A DNA stretch of 64,000 bases, from NCBI RefSeq assembly GCF_000010785.1, contig NC_013799.1, forward strand, positions 1-64,000. The letters run 5' to 3'. Positions within the stretch are counted from its first letter, which is position 1. Every line of letters starts with the position of its first letter. This DNA is from Hydrogenobacter thermophilus TK-6. Lineage in GTDB: Bacteria; Aquificota; Aquificia; Aquificales; Aquificaceae. This document shows, in pieces, positions 17,774 through 27,560 of the stretch. A program made the position numbers and the translations under genes. The notes beneath the pieces are model-generated. The model saw only the letters and a list, made by a program, of their open reading frames with translations, ran no database searches and was not told where the DNA came from.

Positions 17774-20207
17774 TTATATACCCCAACTGTTTTAAAAATT
17801 CATTAAGTTTTTTCACTTCCTCATCTCTTTCTGTTATCAGCTGGTTTAAAGAAATTTTATACTTATCCCATAACTTTTCAAAAATTTTTATAACTTCTTT
17901 CTTTTCGGCATTTATGTATTTTTCCAACTCTTGTTTTATAGATTCTTTAAACTTTTCCAACACCAACCCTTTTGCTTCTTCTTCTGTCAATGTCTCTCTT
18001 TTTTCTCTTATAATTTTTGCAAGTTCTTGTTGCTTTTGTTTTAGCTCTTTATTTAGATTCTTTAATTCTTTTTCCTTTTCATTTATCTTCTCGGCTAAAT
18101 CTTTCCACTTTTGTGCCTCTTTAACAGCTGCTTCATTGCCGTTTGATAGCAAGTCATTAATAGTTTGTTTTATGAATTCTTTCATCTTTTTAGTCGTTTT
18201 CTCTCCTAAATCTTCCTCATCCCAGTCTTCCACTTCTTCCAAAATCTCGTTTAATTCTCCTTCTACCTGTGCAATGTTGCTTTCAATTTCTTCTATCTCT
18301 TCTAACTCCTTTGCAAAAAACTTCCTTTCAATCATCTCATCATCAATAAGTGTCTTACTCCATCCAGATGATACTATGGTTTTAAAATCATACCTTAAAT
18401 TTTCCCACCAGTTGACAAACACACCAGCAATTTTAAACTCGTCAAGAACCCCTAAAGGCAGTAAACTCTCTTTTAAATCTTCTAAAGCCTTTTCCCTAAA
18501 ACTCCACAGATTATTATTTTTTGCAAATGCCTCTATATCCTTTTCAACATTTTCCCACCACTCATTTAACTTTTGGAAGTGTATATCGTATGTTTGCTTT
18601 ACTCCTTCATAATTTTCAATAACTTCTTTTATTTTGCTTTTCTCATTAATATAAGGTATAAAGTCCAAACTATCCTTGTCTATTTCAATAAACAAGTTAT
18701 CAAGACTAATATTAAACTTTTTCATCTGTGGTTTATAAAGTTCAAGCTCTTGTTTTGGTATGTACCCATTTATGTGGTAATGGACATTTTCTATTTCTGG
18801 CTCGGGTGAGTTATCCACATATCTACGAATATTTAAATTAAAATCGTTTTCCTCAATCTCTTTAATATCTACAAGGCGTGAATATTTTGGAATTTCTAAA
18901 TTGTTATCAAACACCGTAACAATTTTTTCAATATCCTCAGGTCTTAAATAATTTTGATTTCTTCCTTCTCCATATTCTCTGTCTGCGTTGATAAATAAAA
19001 TCTTGTTTTTTAGGTGGTCTGGCTTTCTTTTGTTAATAACTATAATACATGCAGGAATTCCTGTATTGTAAAAGAGCTTAGGGGGTAATCCTATTATGGC
19101 TTGAATAAGGTCATCTTTAACTATACCTTCTCTTATAACTTTTTCTTGACCGCCTCTAAACAAAACACCATGAGGCATAACAGTTGCCATTATCCCATCT
19201 GGTTTTAAGCTGGCAATCATATGCTGTAAAAACATTAAATCCGCTTTTTTTCCAGTTTCAGGTGTAAAACCATATTTAAATCTTTCAGGGAAATGCATAT
19301 TTGCTCTTGTGTAATTTTGTGAGAAAGGAGGATTTGCTAAAACTATATCAAACTGTTTAATATAACCATTTTCAACAAATTTAGGGTTTGTAAGTGTGTC
19401 CTCGTTTTCAATTTGTGCATCTGGTATGCCGTGAAGTATCATATTCATTTTACATATAGACCATGTTACTCCGTTATTTTCCTGTCCATAAAGAGCCAGA
19501 TTCTTGGGATTTTGACCTTTTTCCTCTACATACTGTCTTGCTTCAATCAAAAAACCACCAGACCCAACGGTAGGATCGTATATTCTCATGCCTTCCTTAG
19601 GTTTTACAAGTCTAACCATCAATGTTTTTACACTTGGAGGAGTGTAAAACTCACCACCTTTTTTACCAGCAGAATCAGCAAACTCTTTTAGTAAGTATTC
19701 ATAAGCAGCTCCAAGGAGGTCAGGAAACTCAAAATCCTCATTTCTTAAACGGTATTTATTGAAATGGTGTATCAAGTCAATAAGTTGCTGGTCTTTCAGG
19801 CGAGTTTTACCTTTTACAGCGTTAAAATCTATATGCTTTAAAACACCTTCAAGCTCAGGATTTGCTTCTTCTAAAGCTGCAAGTGCTTTATTTAGCTGAT
19901 TGCCAACATCTTCCTTAAGTGTTAAAATGTATTCCCATCTTGCTTTTTCCGGAACAAAAAACGTTTCAGAGTATATATTAGGATCTTCAAGAATCTCTTT
20001 TATTTCTTCGTCTGAGTATCCTAAGTTTTTATATTCTTTAAATAATTTTTCACGCTCTTCATCAAACACATCTGACATACGCTTTAAAAAAAGCATACCA
20101 AAGATATACTCTTTATATTCTGAGGCATCCATTTTGCCCCTTAATATATCTGCTGCTTTAAACAGATGTGTCTCAAGCTCCCTAAGGGTTATCTTCTTCT
20201 TTTCCAT
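17766..20207 (-). CDS. hsdM: Type I restriction-modification DNA methyltransferase subunit HsdM, extended
   Basis: N6-adenine methyltransferase subunit, 813 residues. An N-terminal HsdM helical domain precedes the Rossmann fold. The SAM-binding motif is DPTVGSGGF (211-219) and the catalytic motif is NPPF (292-295); GGEFYTPP (185-192) is also typical. Many HsdM proteins have about 500-530 residues. Here a C-terminal extension of roughly 300 residues is dominated by charged, heptad-like helices (about 640-800), probably a coiled coil. The ATG is two bases from the moxR stop, and its GGTGGAGGT ribosome site lies within the moxR 3' end. Confidence 0.95.
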   Translation of the reverse strand: MEKKKITLRELETHLFKAADILRGKMDASEYKEYIFGMLFLKRMSDVFDEEREKLFKEYKNLGYSDEEIKEILEDPNIYSETFFVPEKARWEYILTLKEDVGNQLNKALAALEEANPELEGVLKHIDFNAVKGKTRLKDQQLIDLIHHFNKYRLRNEDFEFPDLLGAAYEYLLKEFADSAGKKGGEFYTPPSVKTLMVRLVKPKEGMRIYDPTVGSGGFLIEARQYVEEKGQNPKNLALYGQENNGVTWSICKMNMILHGIPDAQIENEDTLTNPKFVENGYIKQFDIVLANPPFSQNYTRANMHFPERFKYGFTPETGKKADLMFLQHMIASLKPDGIMATVMPHGVLFRGGQEKVIREGIVKDDLIQAIIGLPPKLFYNTGIPACIIVINKRKPDHLKNKILFINADREYGEGRNQNYLRPEDIEKIVTVFDNNLEIPKYSRLVDIKEIEENDFNLNIRRYVDNSPEPEIENVHYHINGYIPKQELELYKPQMKKFNISLDNLFIEIDKDSLDFIPYINEKSKIKEVIENYEGVKQTYDIHFQKLNEWWENVEKDIEAFAKNNNLWSFREKALEDLKESLLPLGVLDEFKIAGVFVNWWENLRYDFKTIVSSGWSKTLIDDEMIERKFFAKELEEIEEIESNIAQVEGELNEILEEVEDWDEEDLGEKTTKKMKEFIKQTINDLLSNGNEAAVKEAQKWKDLAEKINEKEKELKNLNKELKQKQQELAKIIREKRETLTEEEAKGLVLEKFKESIKQELEKYINAEKKEVIKIFEKLWDKYKISLNQLITERDEEVKKLNEFLKQLGYING

Positions 20208-20209
20208 TC

Positions 20210-21112
20210 TTAGGGCACCTCCACCTTGGTGAGTATCTCTTCTATTATAGCCTTGGGGTCTGAGTCTGTTCTGGTAATTATTCTGTGGGGAAGCACCAAA
20301 GGAGCAAGCTCTATTACATCTTCTGGAACTATAAAGTCCCTGCCCTTTACATAAGCCAGCGCCCTTGCACAGCTAACCAAATGGATAGCACCTCTTGTGG
20401 ATACTCCCAGCAACACATCCGGGTGATTTCTCGTCTGGTTTACTATTTCCACAACAAACTTGCCCACATCTGGGGAGACATAAAACCTCTTTATCTGCTG
20501 TATAGCGCTTATAAGTTCCTGTGGTTTTACTGCAGGGTTTAACCTGCTTACCTTCTCAATAGGATTTTCCCCCATTATGATCTGCACCTCCGTGTCCGGG
20601 TCCGGATAACCCAGAGACAGCCTCATGCTAAATCTGTCCAACTGAGATTCAGGGAGTGGGTAAGTGCCATACTGCTCCACAGGGTTCTGGGTTGCTATCA
20701 CAAAGAAGGGAAAGGGAAGCTCATATGTTATACCATCTACACTTACTTTGCCCTCAGCCATGGCTTCTAGCAGCGCGCTCTGCGTTTTTGGAGTAGCTCT
20801 GTTTATCTCATCAGCCAGCACTATATTGTGGAATATGGGACCTTGCTTGAACACAAAGGTCTTCTTTGACTGGTCGTATACGCTCACACCTGTTATGTCC
20901 GATGGCAAAAGGTCACTGGTGAACTGCACTCTTGCAAAAGAAAGCCCAAGCACTTTGGATATGGCAAGAGCAAGCGTAGTTTTGCCAACTCCCGGCACAT
21001 CTTCAAGTATGAGATGTCCACCAGAGAGAAAGCAAACCAGACTGTAAGTTATTACCTCTTCCTTTCCTTTTAGGACTGAGCTAACATCCTGCACAATTTT
21101 CTGCACATCCAT
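20210..21112 (-). CDS. MoxR-family AAA+ ATPase
   Basis: AAA+ chaperone-like ATPase of 300 residues with Walker [10 protein letters not shown] (about 38-46), Walker B-like [10 protein letters not shown], the GAFDS-type pore region and sensor motif [25 protein letters not shown]. MoxR proteins usually help assemble or activate enzyme complexes together with a DUF58/vWA partner encoded next door. Here the position where such a partner would normally follow is occupied by the restriction island, two bases after the stop. It is divergent from rimP. Confidence 0.9.
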   Translation of the reverse strand: MDVQKIVQDVSSVLKGKEEVITYSLVCFLSGGHLILEDVPGVGKTTLALAISKVLGLSFARVQFTSDLLPSDITGVSVYDQSKKTFVFKQGPIFHNIVLADEINRATPKTQSALLEAMAEGKVSVDGITYELPFPFFVIATQNPVEQYGTYPLPESQLDRFSMRLSLGYPDPDTEVQIIMGENPIEKVSRLNPAVKPQELISAIQQIKRFYVSPDVGKFVVEIVNQTRNHPDVLLGVSTRGAIHLVSCARALAYVKGRDFIVPEDVIELAPLVLPHRIITRTDSDPKAIIEEILTKVEVP

Positions 21113-21130
21113 AAGCCTTTACCCCCATGT

Positions 21131-21136
21131 TATAAT
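21131..21136 (+). promoter_or_regulatory. -10 box of rimP, leaderless layout
   Basis: A perfect TATAAT is followed by exactly seven bases and the rimP ATG at 21144. Transcription should therefore begin at or next to the start codon. No Shine-Dalgarno is present. Confidence 0.6.
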
Positions 21137-21143
21137 TTTAAAC

Positions 21144-21617
21144 ATGCAGATTAACGAAAAGAGTATTGTTGAAAAAGTAAGACAGTTGGCAGAACCTATA
21201 ATTAAAAACTTAGGTTTTAAACTGTTTGATGTGGAATTTAAACCAGAAAGAGGGTGGGTTTTGAGGGTCATATTGGACAAAGATGGGGGGATAACTGTAA
21301 ATGACTGTGAGGAGGTGAGCAAAAGGCTAAGCGCTCTTCTTGATGTAGAGGACATAATACCAACTTCCTACATACTTGAAGTCTCATCACCGGGTCTTAC
21401 CAGAGAGCTTACAAAACCTGAACATTATGAGTTTTTTAAAGGTAGGTTGATAAGATTAGTTTTAAGAGAAGCCTTAGAAGGCAAGAGGGAGTTAAAGGGC
21501 TACATTGTGGATGTAAAAGAGGGCATACTCCAACTCAGAGAAAAAGACAGCGGTAAGATGTTTCACACACCCCTTTCCATAGTAGCCAGGGCACATCTGG
21601 AGATAGAGGGATGGTAA
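21144..21617 (+). CDS. rimP: Ribosome maturation factor RimP
   Basis: 30S subunit assembly factor, 157 residues. The N-terminal alpha/beta domain contains GFKLFDVEFKPERGWVLRVI and the conserved DCEEVSKRLSALLDVEDII. The linker motif LEVSSPGLTRELTKPEHYEFFKG is the family hallmark, followed by an SH3-like C-terminal domain. It heads the rimP-nusA-rlmD operon and overlaps nusA by seven bases. The ATG seems leaderless (TATAAT seven bases upstream, no ribosome site). Confidence 0.95.
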   Translation: MQINEKSIVEKVRQLAEPIIKNLGFKLFDVEFKPERGWVLRVILDKDGGITVNDCEEVSKRLSALLDVEDIIPTSYILEVSSPGLTRELTKPEHYEFFKGRLIRLVLREALEGKRELKGYIVDVKEGILQLREKDSGKMFHTPLSIVARAHLEIEGW

Positions 21618-22594
21618 AAAACCTAAAAAAGCTCATAGAGCAGGTGGCAAAGGAGAAAAACCTGCCCGAATGGATAGTGGAGGGAGCGCTAAAAAATGCC
21701 ATAGCTTTGGCGGTAAAGAAAGACAGAAAGTTAAAGGAGCATCTTCAGGTGGAACTTTTGGAGGAGGGTATAAAGGTTTACATAGTGAAAAGAAACAACT
21801 CGGAAACTGTCAGGTTTCCTCTGGAGATATCCACCGAGGATGTAAATAGAATTGCAGCCTACGCAGCAAAGGAGGAGTTTCTGAAAGAGCTTGAGAAGGC
21901 AGAAGAAGAAAGGGGCTACTTGGAGTTTGTAGAGCAGGAGGGTGAGATCACAGTAGGTATAGTTAGAAGGGTGCTTGAGAATGGTGATGTGCTTGTGGAC
22001 CTGGGCAGAGTTATGGGCGTTCTTCCCAAAAGAGAGCAGATACCAAAGGAGAGCTACAGACAGGGAGAGAGAATAAAAGCTCTGGTGCTTGAGGTAAGAA
22101 AGCACAGAGGGAGGTACGAGATAATTCTGTCAAGAACTCATCCCAAGTTTTTGAGAAAGCTCCTTGAGGCTGAAGTACCTGAAATAAAGAGCGGTGAGAT
22201 AGAGATAAAAGCTATAACAAGAGAGCCGGGTGAGAGGGCAAAGGTGCTGGTGCATGCAAAAGACATGAAGATGGACCCGGTAGGTGTGATAGTTGGGCTA
22301 AGAGGTTCGCGCATAAATCCCGTATCAAAGGAGCTATCCGGCGAGAAGATAGATGTTATAAGGTGGACTGAGAATGTAGAAGAGCTCATAAAAAAGAGTC
22401 TCTCTCCCGCACCTGTGACAAAGGTCAGGCTAATACCAAAAGACAAAAGGGCTGAGGTGGCAGTACCCAAAGAGAAGCTCTCCCTTGCAATAGGCAAGCA
22501 CGGCGTGAATGTTAAACTAGCCAACAGGATAACCGGTTGGTACATAGATGTGCTGTCAGAAGAAGACTTTGAAAAGCTGAGCGCTTTGAGATGA
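21611..22594 (+). CDS. nusA: Transcription termination/antitermination factor NusA
   Basis: RNA polymerase-associated elongation factor, 327 residues. Domains in order: N-terminal RNAP-binding domain (about 1-115), S1 domain (about 118-183, GEITVGIVRRVLENGDVLVD), KH1 and KH2 (about 190-327, with DPVGVIVGLRGSRI and the final LAIGKHGVNVKLANRITGWYIDV). It lacks the C-terminal acidic repeats of E. coli NusA, as is usual outside proteobacteria. It overlaps rlmD by four bases. Confidence 0.96.
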   Translation: MVKNLKKLIEQVAKEKNLPEWIVEGALKNAIALAVKKDRKLKEHLQVELLEEGIKVYIVKRNNSETVRFPLEISTEDVNRIAAYAAKEEFLKELEKAEEERGYLEFVEQEGEITVGIVRRVLENGDVLVDLGRVMGVLPKREQIPKESYRQGERIKALVLEVRKHRGRYEIILSRTHPKFLRKLLEAEVPEIKSGEIEIKAITREPGERAKVLVHAKDMKMDPVGVIVGLRGSRINPVSKELSGEKIDVIRWTENVEELIKKSLSPAPVTKVRLIPKDKRAEVAVPKEKLSLAIGKHGVNVKLANRITGWYIDVLSEEDFEKLSALR

Positions 22595-23853
22595 AGGTTT
22601 TGCCAGAACTTTCCATAAAAAAAATAGTCTACGGAGGCTACGGTCTTGCCGAGTACAAAGGGAAGAAAGTCTTTGTAAGATACGCAGCGCCAATGGAACT
22701 CCTTTCTGCGCAGGTCATAAAAGAAAAGGGGGACCATATAGAAGCTACCGCAAAAGAGGTAATCATTAGCTCACCCTCACGGAAAGACCCACCTTGCAGG
22801 TATTACTACTACTGTGGAGGTTGTCAACTTCAGCACATAGATACAGATCAGCAGGTGAGGATAAAGGAAGACATCCTTATAGAAAGCCTCAGGCGTATAG
22901 GAAACCTGGAGATAAGCGCCTTAGGTGAGAGCATAAGGTCAAAGCAAGATTTTGGATACAGAACACGGGTGCAGTTTAAGGTCAGCAATGGGAGTTTAGG
23001 CTTCTTTGCGTGGGGAACTCACGAGCTTGTAAAGATAGACCAGTGCCTTTTGGTGCATCCGGCAATGAATGACCTCATACCATCCCTTCAGGAACTTAGC
23101 AAGAAGATTCCGCACCTTCAGGAATTGCATGTGCTTTACTCACCCAGCGAGGACGAGTTTCTCCTCAAGGTGATAACTCCTACCATTTACGATGCTGAAA
23201 AACTCAGGAAGCTAAAAGAAAATGTCCTACCCAAGAAAGTGGTGGGTATAGGAAACTACTCAAAACTTGGGGATCATCTTTTGAAGAGGTATCACATAGG
23301 AAGGAGTTTCACTTTCATGCAGGTAAAAAATTACAGATACAGAGTAAGCAACGACTCGTTTTTTCAGATAAACTTCACCCTCTGGGAGGACCTTCTAAAC
23401 AGCGTAGTGGTGAGGGATAAAAGAAGAGTAATTGAACTTCACTGTGGAGCAGGATTTTTTAGCATACCTCTTTCTGAAGGCAACCACTTTGTCATCTCCT
23501 CAGACACCAACGCAACTGCTATAAAAGACGCTCAGTATAATGCCAAGCTTAATTCAAGAGATAACATAGTCTTTTTCCACGAAAGCGCACATCAAACCCT
23601 CAAAAAGCATGCGGGTGAAACCATAGACCTTCTGTTTCTTGACCCACCAAGAGGGGGACTGACCACCGATGAGCTCAGCCTCGTTCTTCAGAACAAACCG
23701 AAGGAGATCGTCTATGTTTCTTGCAATCCCACAACCCTTGCCAGAGATCTTGGTAAAATGGTACGTGGAGGCTACAGTTTGAAAAGTGTCAGGCTCATAG
23801 ACAACTTTCCTCAGACCTACCACATAGAAAGCGTTGCATATCTTGAGCTATAA
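22591..23853 (+). CDS. 23S rRNA (uracil-5-)-methyltransferase, RlmD/RumA family
   Basis: SAM-dependent RNA m5U methyltransferase of 420 residues. A TRAM-like N-terminal domain is followed by the iron-sulfur cysteine cluster C69-x5-C75-x2-C78, with a fourth cysteine in DQCLLVHP. The SAM domain has ELHCGAGFFS, LDPPRGGLTTDEL and the catalytic cysteine in YVSCNPTTLARDL. Which uridine it modifies (23S rRNA or tRNA position 54) cannot be decided here. It is the third gene of the rimP-nusA operon. Confidence 0.9.
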   Translation: MKVLPELSIKKIVYGGYGLAEYKGKKVFVRYAAPMELLSAQVIKEKGDHIEATAKEVIISSPSRKDPPCRYYYYCGGCQLQHIDTDQQVRIKEDILIESLRRIGNLEISALGESIRSKQDFGYRTRVQFKVSNGSLGFFAWGTHELVKIDQCLLVHPAMNDLIPSLQELSKKIPHLQELHVLYSPSEDEFLLKVITPTIYDAEKLRKLKENVLPKKVVGIGNYSKLGDHLLKRYHIGRSFTFMQVKNYRYRVSNDSFFQINFTLWEDLLNSVVVRDKRRVIELHCGAGFFSIPLSEGNHFVISSDTNATAIKDAQYNAKLNSRDNIVFFHESAHQTLKKHAGETIDLLFLDPPRGGLTTDELSLVLQNKPKEIVYVSCNPTTLARDLGKMVRGGYSLKSVRLIDNFPQTYHIESVAYLEL

Positions 23854-23922
23854 AGAAGTTATCGTACTTTTGAGGACTTATATAAATGCAACCAGAATTA
23901 TAAACCCTAAGGTTTTGGAAGT

Positions 23923-23951
23923 TTGACGGGTCATCACGGTAGGTTTATTAT
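23923..23951 (+). promoter_or_regulatory. Promoter of the nrdAB operon
   Basis: TTGACG at 23923-23928, a 17-base spacer and TATTAT at 23946-23951. This predicts a start near 23958 and an untranslated leader of roughly 118 bases before nrdA. Confidence 0.7.
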
Positions 23952-23957
23952 TCAAGT

Positions 23958-24075
23958 GGGGGAAGGTGTTTACAGGTAGCCAATTGCCGCCTGCTGGAAG
24001 ATGGCTATCTACAGAAGGGCGGGATACAAATACACCAGCCATAGGCTTTTGACAGCCTATGAGAGGGAAAGAGCC
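23958..24075 (+). promoter_or_regulatory. Structured 5' leader of nrdA
   Basis: The leader contains two stems. In the first, AGGTAGCC (23974-23981) pairs with GGCTATCT (24003-24010), with one G-U pair. In the second, CATAGGC (24040-24046) pairs perfectly with GCCTATG (24055-24061), just before the AGAGGGAAAG ribosome-site region. The second hairpin could limit access to that site. It matches no riboswitch class I can recall; I compared it by eye with cobalamin and fluoride types. Part of it is also open in the nrdA frame from an ATG at 24001. Confidence 0.5.
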
Positions 24076-26379
24076 ATGTATGTAACAAAGAGAAGCGGTG
24101 TTGGAGAGCCTATGGACATATCCAAGATACGCATAGTTATAGACTTTGCCTGCAGAGGATTGAGGGTTGACCCCCTTGAACTGGAAGCTGATGCCCAGAT
24201 ACAGTTCAGAGAGGGCATATCCACAAAGGAAATACAACAACTCCTTATAAGAACCGCTGCGGAAAAGGTTTCTCCGGAAAACCCAGACTGGCAGTATGTA
24301 GCAGCAAGGCTTTTGCTTTACGACCTTTACAAAGATGTGGGACACATAAGGGGATACAAGGTAAAGGACAAGATAAACGGCAGGTATAAGCCTTACAATC
24401 CCGAAAGCTTTTATAACCTTGTAAAAAATTACGCTGAGAAAGGCATATATGGAGAGTATCTGCTCAGGGAGTATTCCAAAGAGGACTTTCAAGCTTTGGC
24501 AAGCTACATAAAGCCAGACAGGGACTTACTCTTTAACTACACAGGCATAAAAGTCCTGTATGATAGGTATCTGGTGAGGGATGAAGAGGGGAATGTTATA
24601 GAGCTTCCACAAGAGATGTACATGCTAATTAGCATGAGCTTAGCCCTGCCAGAGAAAAAGGAGGAAAGGATAAAGTGGGTTAAAACTTTTTACGACCTTA
24701 TGTCTAAGCATGAGGTGTCTTTGGCTACACCGACGCTTATGAACGCAAGAAGACCCCACACCCAGCTCTCATCCTGCTTTGTACTGACCGTGGATGATGA
24801 CCTTTATGACATATTTGACAACGTGCAGAAGGCCGGACAGATATCCAAATTTGCGGGAGGGCTGGGCATATACTTGGGCAAGGTCAGAGCAACAGGCTCA
24901 CCCATAAGGAAGTTTAAAGGTGCATCTTCGGGAGTTCTGCCAGTGGTCAAAATATTAAACGATGTTATGGTTTATGTGGATCAGCTGGGCATGAGGAAAG
25001 GTTCTGCATCCATAACCCTTGACATATGGCACAAGGATGTTATGGACTTTCTGGAAGTAAAGACCAATGTGGGAGACGAGAGGAAAAAAGCTCACGATAT
25101 TCACCCCGCCATATCCATACCAGACATCTTTATGAAGAGGCTCAAAAACAGAGAAAAGTGGACACTTCTTGACCCATACTACTGCAAAAACGTAAAAGAT
25201 GGCAAAAATCTGGAAGACTTCTACGGAGAGGAGTTTGAGGAGCTATACCAGAGACTGGAAAGAGAGCTTCCGCCCAACGCTAAAAAAGAGGTGGATGCCT
25301 TTGAACTCTGGAAGAGACTGCTAACTGTCGTATTTGAAACTGGAGAGCCTTACATCTTTTTCAGAGACACTGCCAACAGGCTAAATCCCAACAAACACTG
25401 CGGAGTGGTTTACAGCTCCAACCTCTGCCATGAGATAGTCCAGAACATGTCTGCAAGCCAGCACATAGAAGACTCTTTAGACCCTCAAACGGGAGAAATA
25501 GTCCACAGGAAGAAGTCCGGAGATGTGGTGGTTTGCAACTTAGGCTCTATAAACTTAGGCAAAGTTTATACAAAGGAAGATATGGAAAGAGTTGTGCCAC
25601 TGCTAGTCAGGATGCTGGACAATGTCATATCTATAAACTACTATGCCATAAAGGAAGCAGAGTACACCAACAGACGCTACAGGGCAATAGGGATAGGTGT
25701 AAGCAACTACCACTACTGTCTGGTGAAGAACGCTATCCAATGGGAGTCAGAAGAGCACCTCAAGTTTGCAAACGCACTCTTTGAAAGGATAGCTTACTAT
25801 GCTATAAAAGGCTCTATGGAGCTAGCAAAGGAGAGAGGCAGATACCCTCTGTTTGAAGGTTCTGACTGGAGCAAGGGAGTATTCTTTGGAAGAGATGCAG
25901 AAGAAAACCAAAGGATGTCTGAGAAAAATGGCAACAACCTAAACTGGATAGAACTGGCAGAGGAGGTAAAAACATATGGGCTCAGAAACGCATACCTTCT
26001 TGCACTCATGCCAACTGGTTCTACCTCCCTCATAATTGGTGCAACTCCTTCCGTGGACCCCATATTTGCCAAGTTTTACAAGGAGGAGAACATGTCAGGC
26101 ATACTTCCTCAGGTACCCCCTGAGATAGACAGGTACTTCTGGCACTATAAGAGTGCCTACAGCATAGACCAGGAGTGGATTATAAGAGCCGCATCTGAAA
26201 GGCAAAAGTGGATAGACCAGGCTCAGTCTCTGAATCTCTTTATAGATCCAGAACATGTTGATGGACCTACACTTTCAAAGCTCTACGAGCTTTCCTGGGA
26301 GCTGGGACTGAAAACCGTTTACTACTGCAGAAGTAAATCTCTAACAGAGATAGAAGAGTGTGAAAGCTGTTCAAGTTAA
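24076..26379 (+). CDS. nrdA: Ribonucleoside-diphosphate reductase class I, alpha subunit NrdA
   Basis: Catalytic subunit that reduces ribonucleotides to deoxyribonucleotides, 767 residues. The N-terminal ATP cone begins [14 protein letters not shown]. Catalytic residues are Cys234 in LSSCFVL, the NLCHE triad with Cys451, Cys487 in [11 protein letters not shown] and the C-terminal CESC pair (762, 765) that relays electrons. The frame is open to an ATG at 24001, but that region forms leader stems. The ATG at 24076 matches where the ATP cone normally starts, so I prefer it; this choice is moderately sure. No intein is present. nrdB follows 12 bases later. Confidence 0.95.
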   Translation: MYVTKRSGVGEPMDISKIRIVIDFACRGLRVDPLELEADAQIQFREGISTKEIQQLLIRTAAEKVSPENPDWQYVAARLLLYDLYKDVGHIRGYKVKDKINGRYKPYNPESFYNLVKNYAEKGIYGEYLLREYSKEDFQALASYIKPDRDLLFNYTGIKVLYDRYLVRDEEGNVIELPQEMYMLISMSLALPEKKEERIKWVKTFYDLMSKHEVSLATPTLMNARRPHTQLSSCFVLTVDDDLYDIFDNVQKAGQISKFAGGLGIYLGKVRATGSPIRKFKGASSGVLPVVKILNDVMVYVDQLGMRKGSASITLDIWHKDVMDFLEVKTNVGDERKKAHDIHPAISIPDIFMKRLKNREKWTLLDPYYCKNVKDGKNLEDFYGEEFEELYQRLERELPPNAKKEVDAFELWKRLLTVVFETGEPYIFFRDTANRLNPNKHCGVVYSSNLCHEIVQNMSASQHIEDSLDPQTGEIVHRKKSGDVVVCNLGSINLGKVYTKEDMERVVPLLVRMLDNVISINYYAIKEAEYTNRRYRAIGIGVSNYHYCLVKNAIQWESEEHLKFANALFERIAYYAIKGSMELAKERGRYPLFEGSDWSKGVFFGRDAEENQRMSEKNGNNLNWIELAEEVKTYGLRNAYLLALMPTGSTSLIIGATPSVDPIFAKFYKEENMSGILPQVPPEIDRYFWHYKSAYSIDQEWIIRAASERQKWIDQAQSLNLFIDPEHVDGPTLSKLYELSWELGLKTVYYCRSKSLTEIEECESCSS

Positions 26380-26391
26380 GGAGGGCAAAGC

Positions 26392-27420
26392 ATGGATCGC
26401 ACCATAATTTTCAACCCGCAGGGAGACAGAGAAACAAGCAAGCGCAAGGTGATTTTTGGCAATCCTACCAATATAATGGAGCTTAATAATGTAAAGTATC
26501 AGTGGGCTTTTGACCTCTATAAGACTATGGGATTTACCAACTTCTGGGTGCCGGAAGAGATTCCCATGCACGAAGATAAAAAGCAGTATGAAAAGGATCT
26601 GTCGCCCTACGAGAAGAGAGCCTACGAGATGGTACTGAGCTTTCTCATAGCCCTTGACTCCTATCAGGTAAACATGCTCAAAGAGTTTGCCAGATACATA
26701 ACCGCTCCCGAGCTGGTGATGGCTCTGACTTCTCAGGAGTTTCAGGAGGCTCTTCACTCTTACTCTTACCAGTTTATCCTGGAGAGCGTGGTGGAACCAC
26801 AGGTGGCTGACGAGATATACAACTACTGGAGACAGGATACTGTCCTTATGGAGCGCAACCAAGTTATAGCACAGCTATACAACGAGTTTATACGCCATCC
26901 CACCGAGGAGAACTTTATAAAAGCAACCTTCGGAAACTATGTGCTGGAAAGCTTATACTTTTATTCAGGCTTTGCCTTCTTTTACACGCTGGGCCGTCAG
27001 GGCAAGATGAGAAACACAGTCCAGCAAATTAAGTATATTAACCGAGATGAATTAACTCACGTTACATTATTTCGAAATATTATACAGACCATAAAGCAAG
27101 AGAACCCAGAACTCTTTACGCCTGAGCTGGAAAAGTGGGTTTACGAGTTTTTCAAATACGCCACCGATGCGGAGATAAAGTGGGGACAGTATGTGACCCA
27201 GAACCAGATTCTTGGCATAAATAACACCCTCATAGACCGCTACATCAAGTACCTTGCCAACCTCAGGCTCACCCAGCTGGGCTACAAACCTCTCTATCCA
27301 GAGATTACCGAAAACCCCATGAAGTGGATAGACCAGTTTAGAACCATAAACGACACCAAGACTGACTTTTTCCAAGCAAAGCCCCAGACCTACGCCAAGA
27401 GAAGCGAACTAAAGTGGTAG
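26392..27420 (+). CDS. nrdB: Ribonucleoside-diphosphate reductase class I, beta subunit NrdB
   Basis: Radical-generating ferritin-like subunit, 342 residues. By comparison with E. coli R2 the metal ligands are Asp89, Glu119, His122 (QEALHS), Glu220 and His223 (RDELTH). The radical tyrosine is conserved as Tyr126 (HSYSY). AGGAGGG precedes the ATG. Codons 213-230 (27028-27081), covering the RDE..H helix, use ATT, CGA and TTA where the rest of the gene uses ATA, AGA/CGC and CTT/CTC. The Aquifex aeolicus homologue is reported to carry an intein of about 346 residues; this one has none. Confidence 0.96.
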   Translation: MDRTIIFNPQGDRETSKRKVIFGNPTNIMELNNVKYQWAFDLYKTMGFTNFWVPEEIPMHEDKKQYEKDLSPYEKRAYEMVLSFLIALDSYQVNMLKEFARYITAPELVMALTSQEFQEALHSYSYQFILESVVEPQVADEIYNYWRQDTVLMERNQVIAQLYNEFIRHPTEENFIKATFGNYVLESLYFYSGFAFFYTLGRQGKMRNTVQQIKYINRDELTHVTLFRNIIQTIKQENPELFTPELEKWVYEFFKYATDAEIKWGQYVTQNQILGINNTLIDRYIKYLANLRLTQLGYKPLYPEITENPMKWIDQFRTINDTKTDFFQAKPQTYAKRSELKW

Positions 27421-27510
27421 TCAGGCTCTTCTCCTGCGTGTAAAGTATCCCCCGAGTCCATGTGGATAGGGGGTAGTAGGCAGGAGGTTTTGGACTCCTG
27501 CAGGGTGGAT
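27421..27510. other. Hairpin-rich intergenic segment after nrdB
   Basis: Two further stems precede the palindromic repeat: CCCCC...GGGGG around 27452-27474, and CAGGAG (27481-27486) pairing perfectly with CTCCTG (27495-27500). No long T-run follows either. The segment may be a terminator region between the convergent nrdB and efflux operons, or a small structured RNA. No coding frame is evident. Confidence 0.35.
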
Positions 27511-27511
27511 G

Positions 27512-27560
27512 GAAAAACTGGGTTAACTAAAGGCATTTGAAGCCTAAAACCTAGTTTTTC
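27512..27560. repeat. 49-bp palindromic element, copy 1 (also likely bidirectional terminator)
   Basis: Outer arms GAAAAACTGGGTT and AACCTAGTTTTTC form an inverted repeat, and an inner stem AGGC/GCCT surrounds ATTTGAA. T-runs at both ends suit a two-way intrinsic terminator between the convergent nrdB and MFS genes; the MFS stop codon lies inside it. A second copy of the same length is at 57502-57550. Confidence 0.6.

Noticed and set aside
18811-18819. Perfect DnaA-box-like TTATCCACA in hsdM, with others at 50518 and 56821
   Set aside because: Single scattered matches inside coding genes, not clustered and not near an AT-rich unwinding region, so not an origin.
23941-24075. Cobalamin or fluoride riboswitch upstream of nrdA
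   Set aside because: Some GGGAAGGTG-like and GCCGCC-like bases are present, but the conserved cores of those classes do not line up; kept only as an unclassified structured leader.
26392-27420. Intein inside nrdB as in Aquifex aeolicus
   Set aside because: The protein is 342 residues with uninterrupted motifs, so no intein is present; only the codon patch remains of interest.
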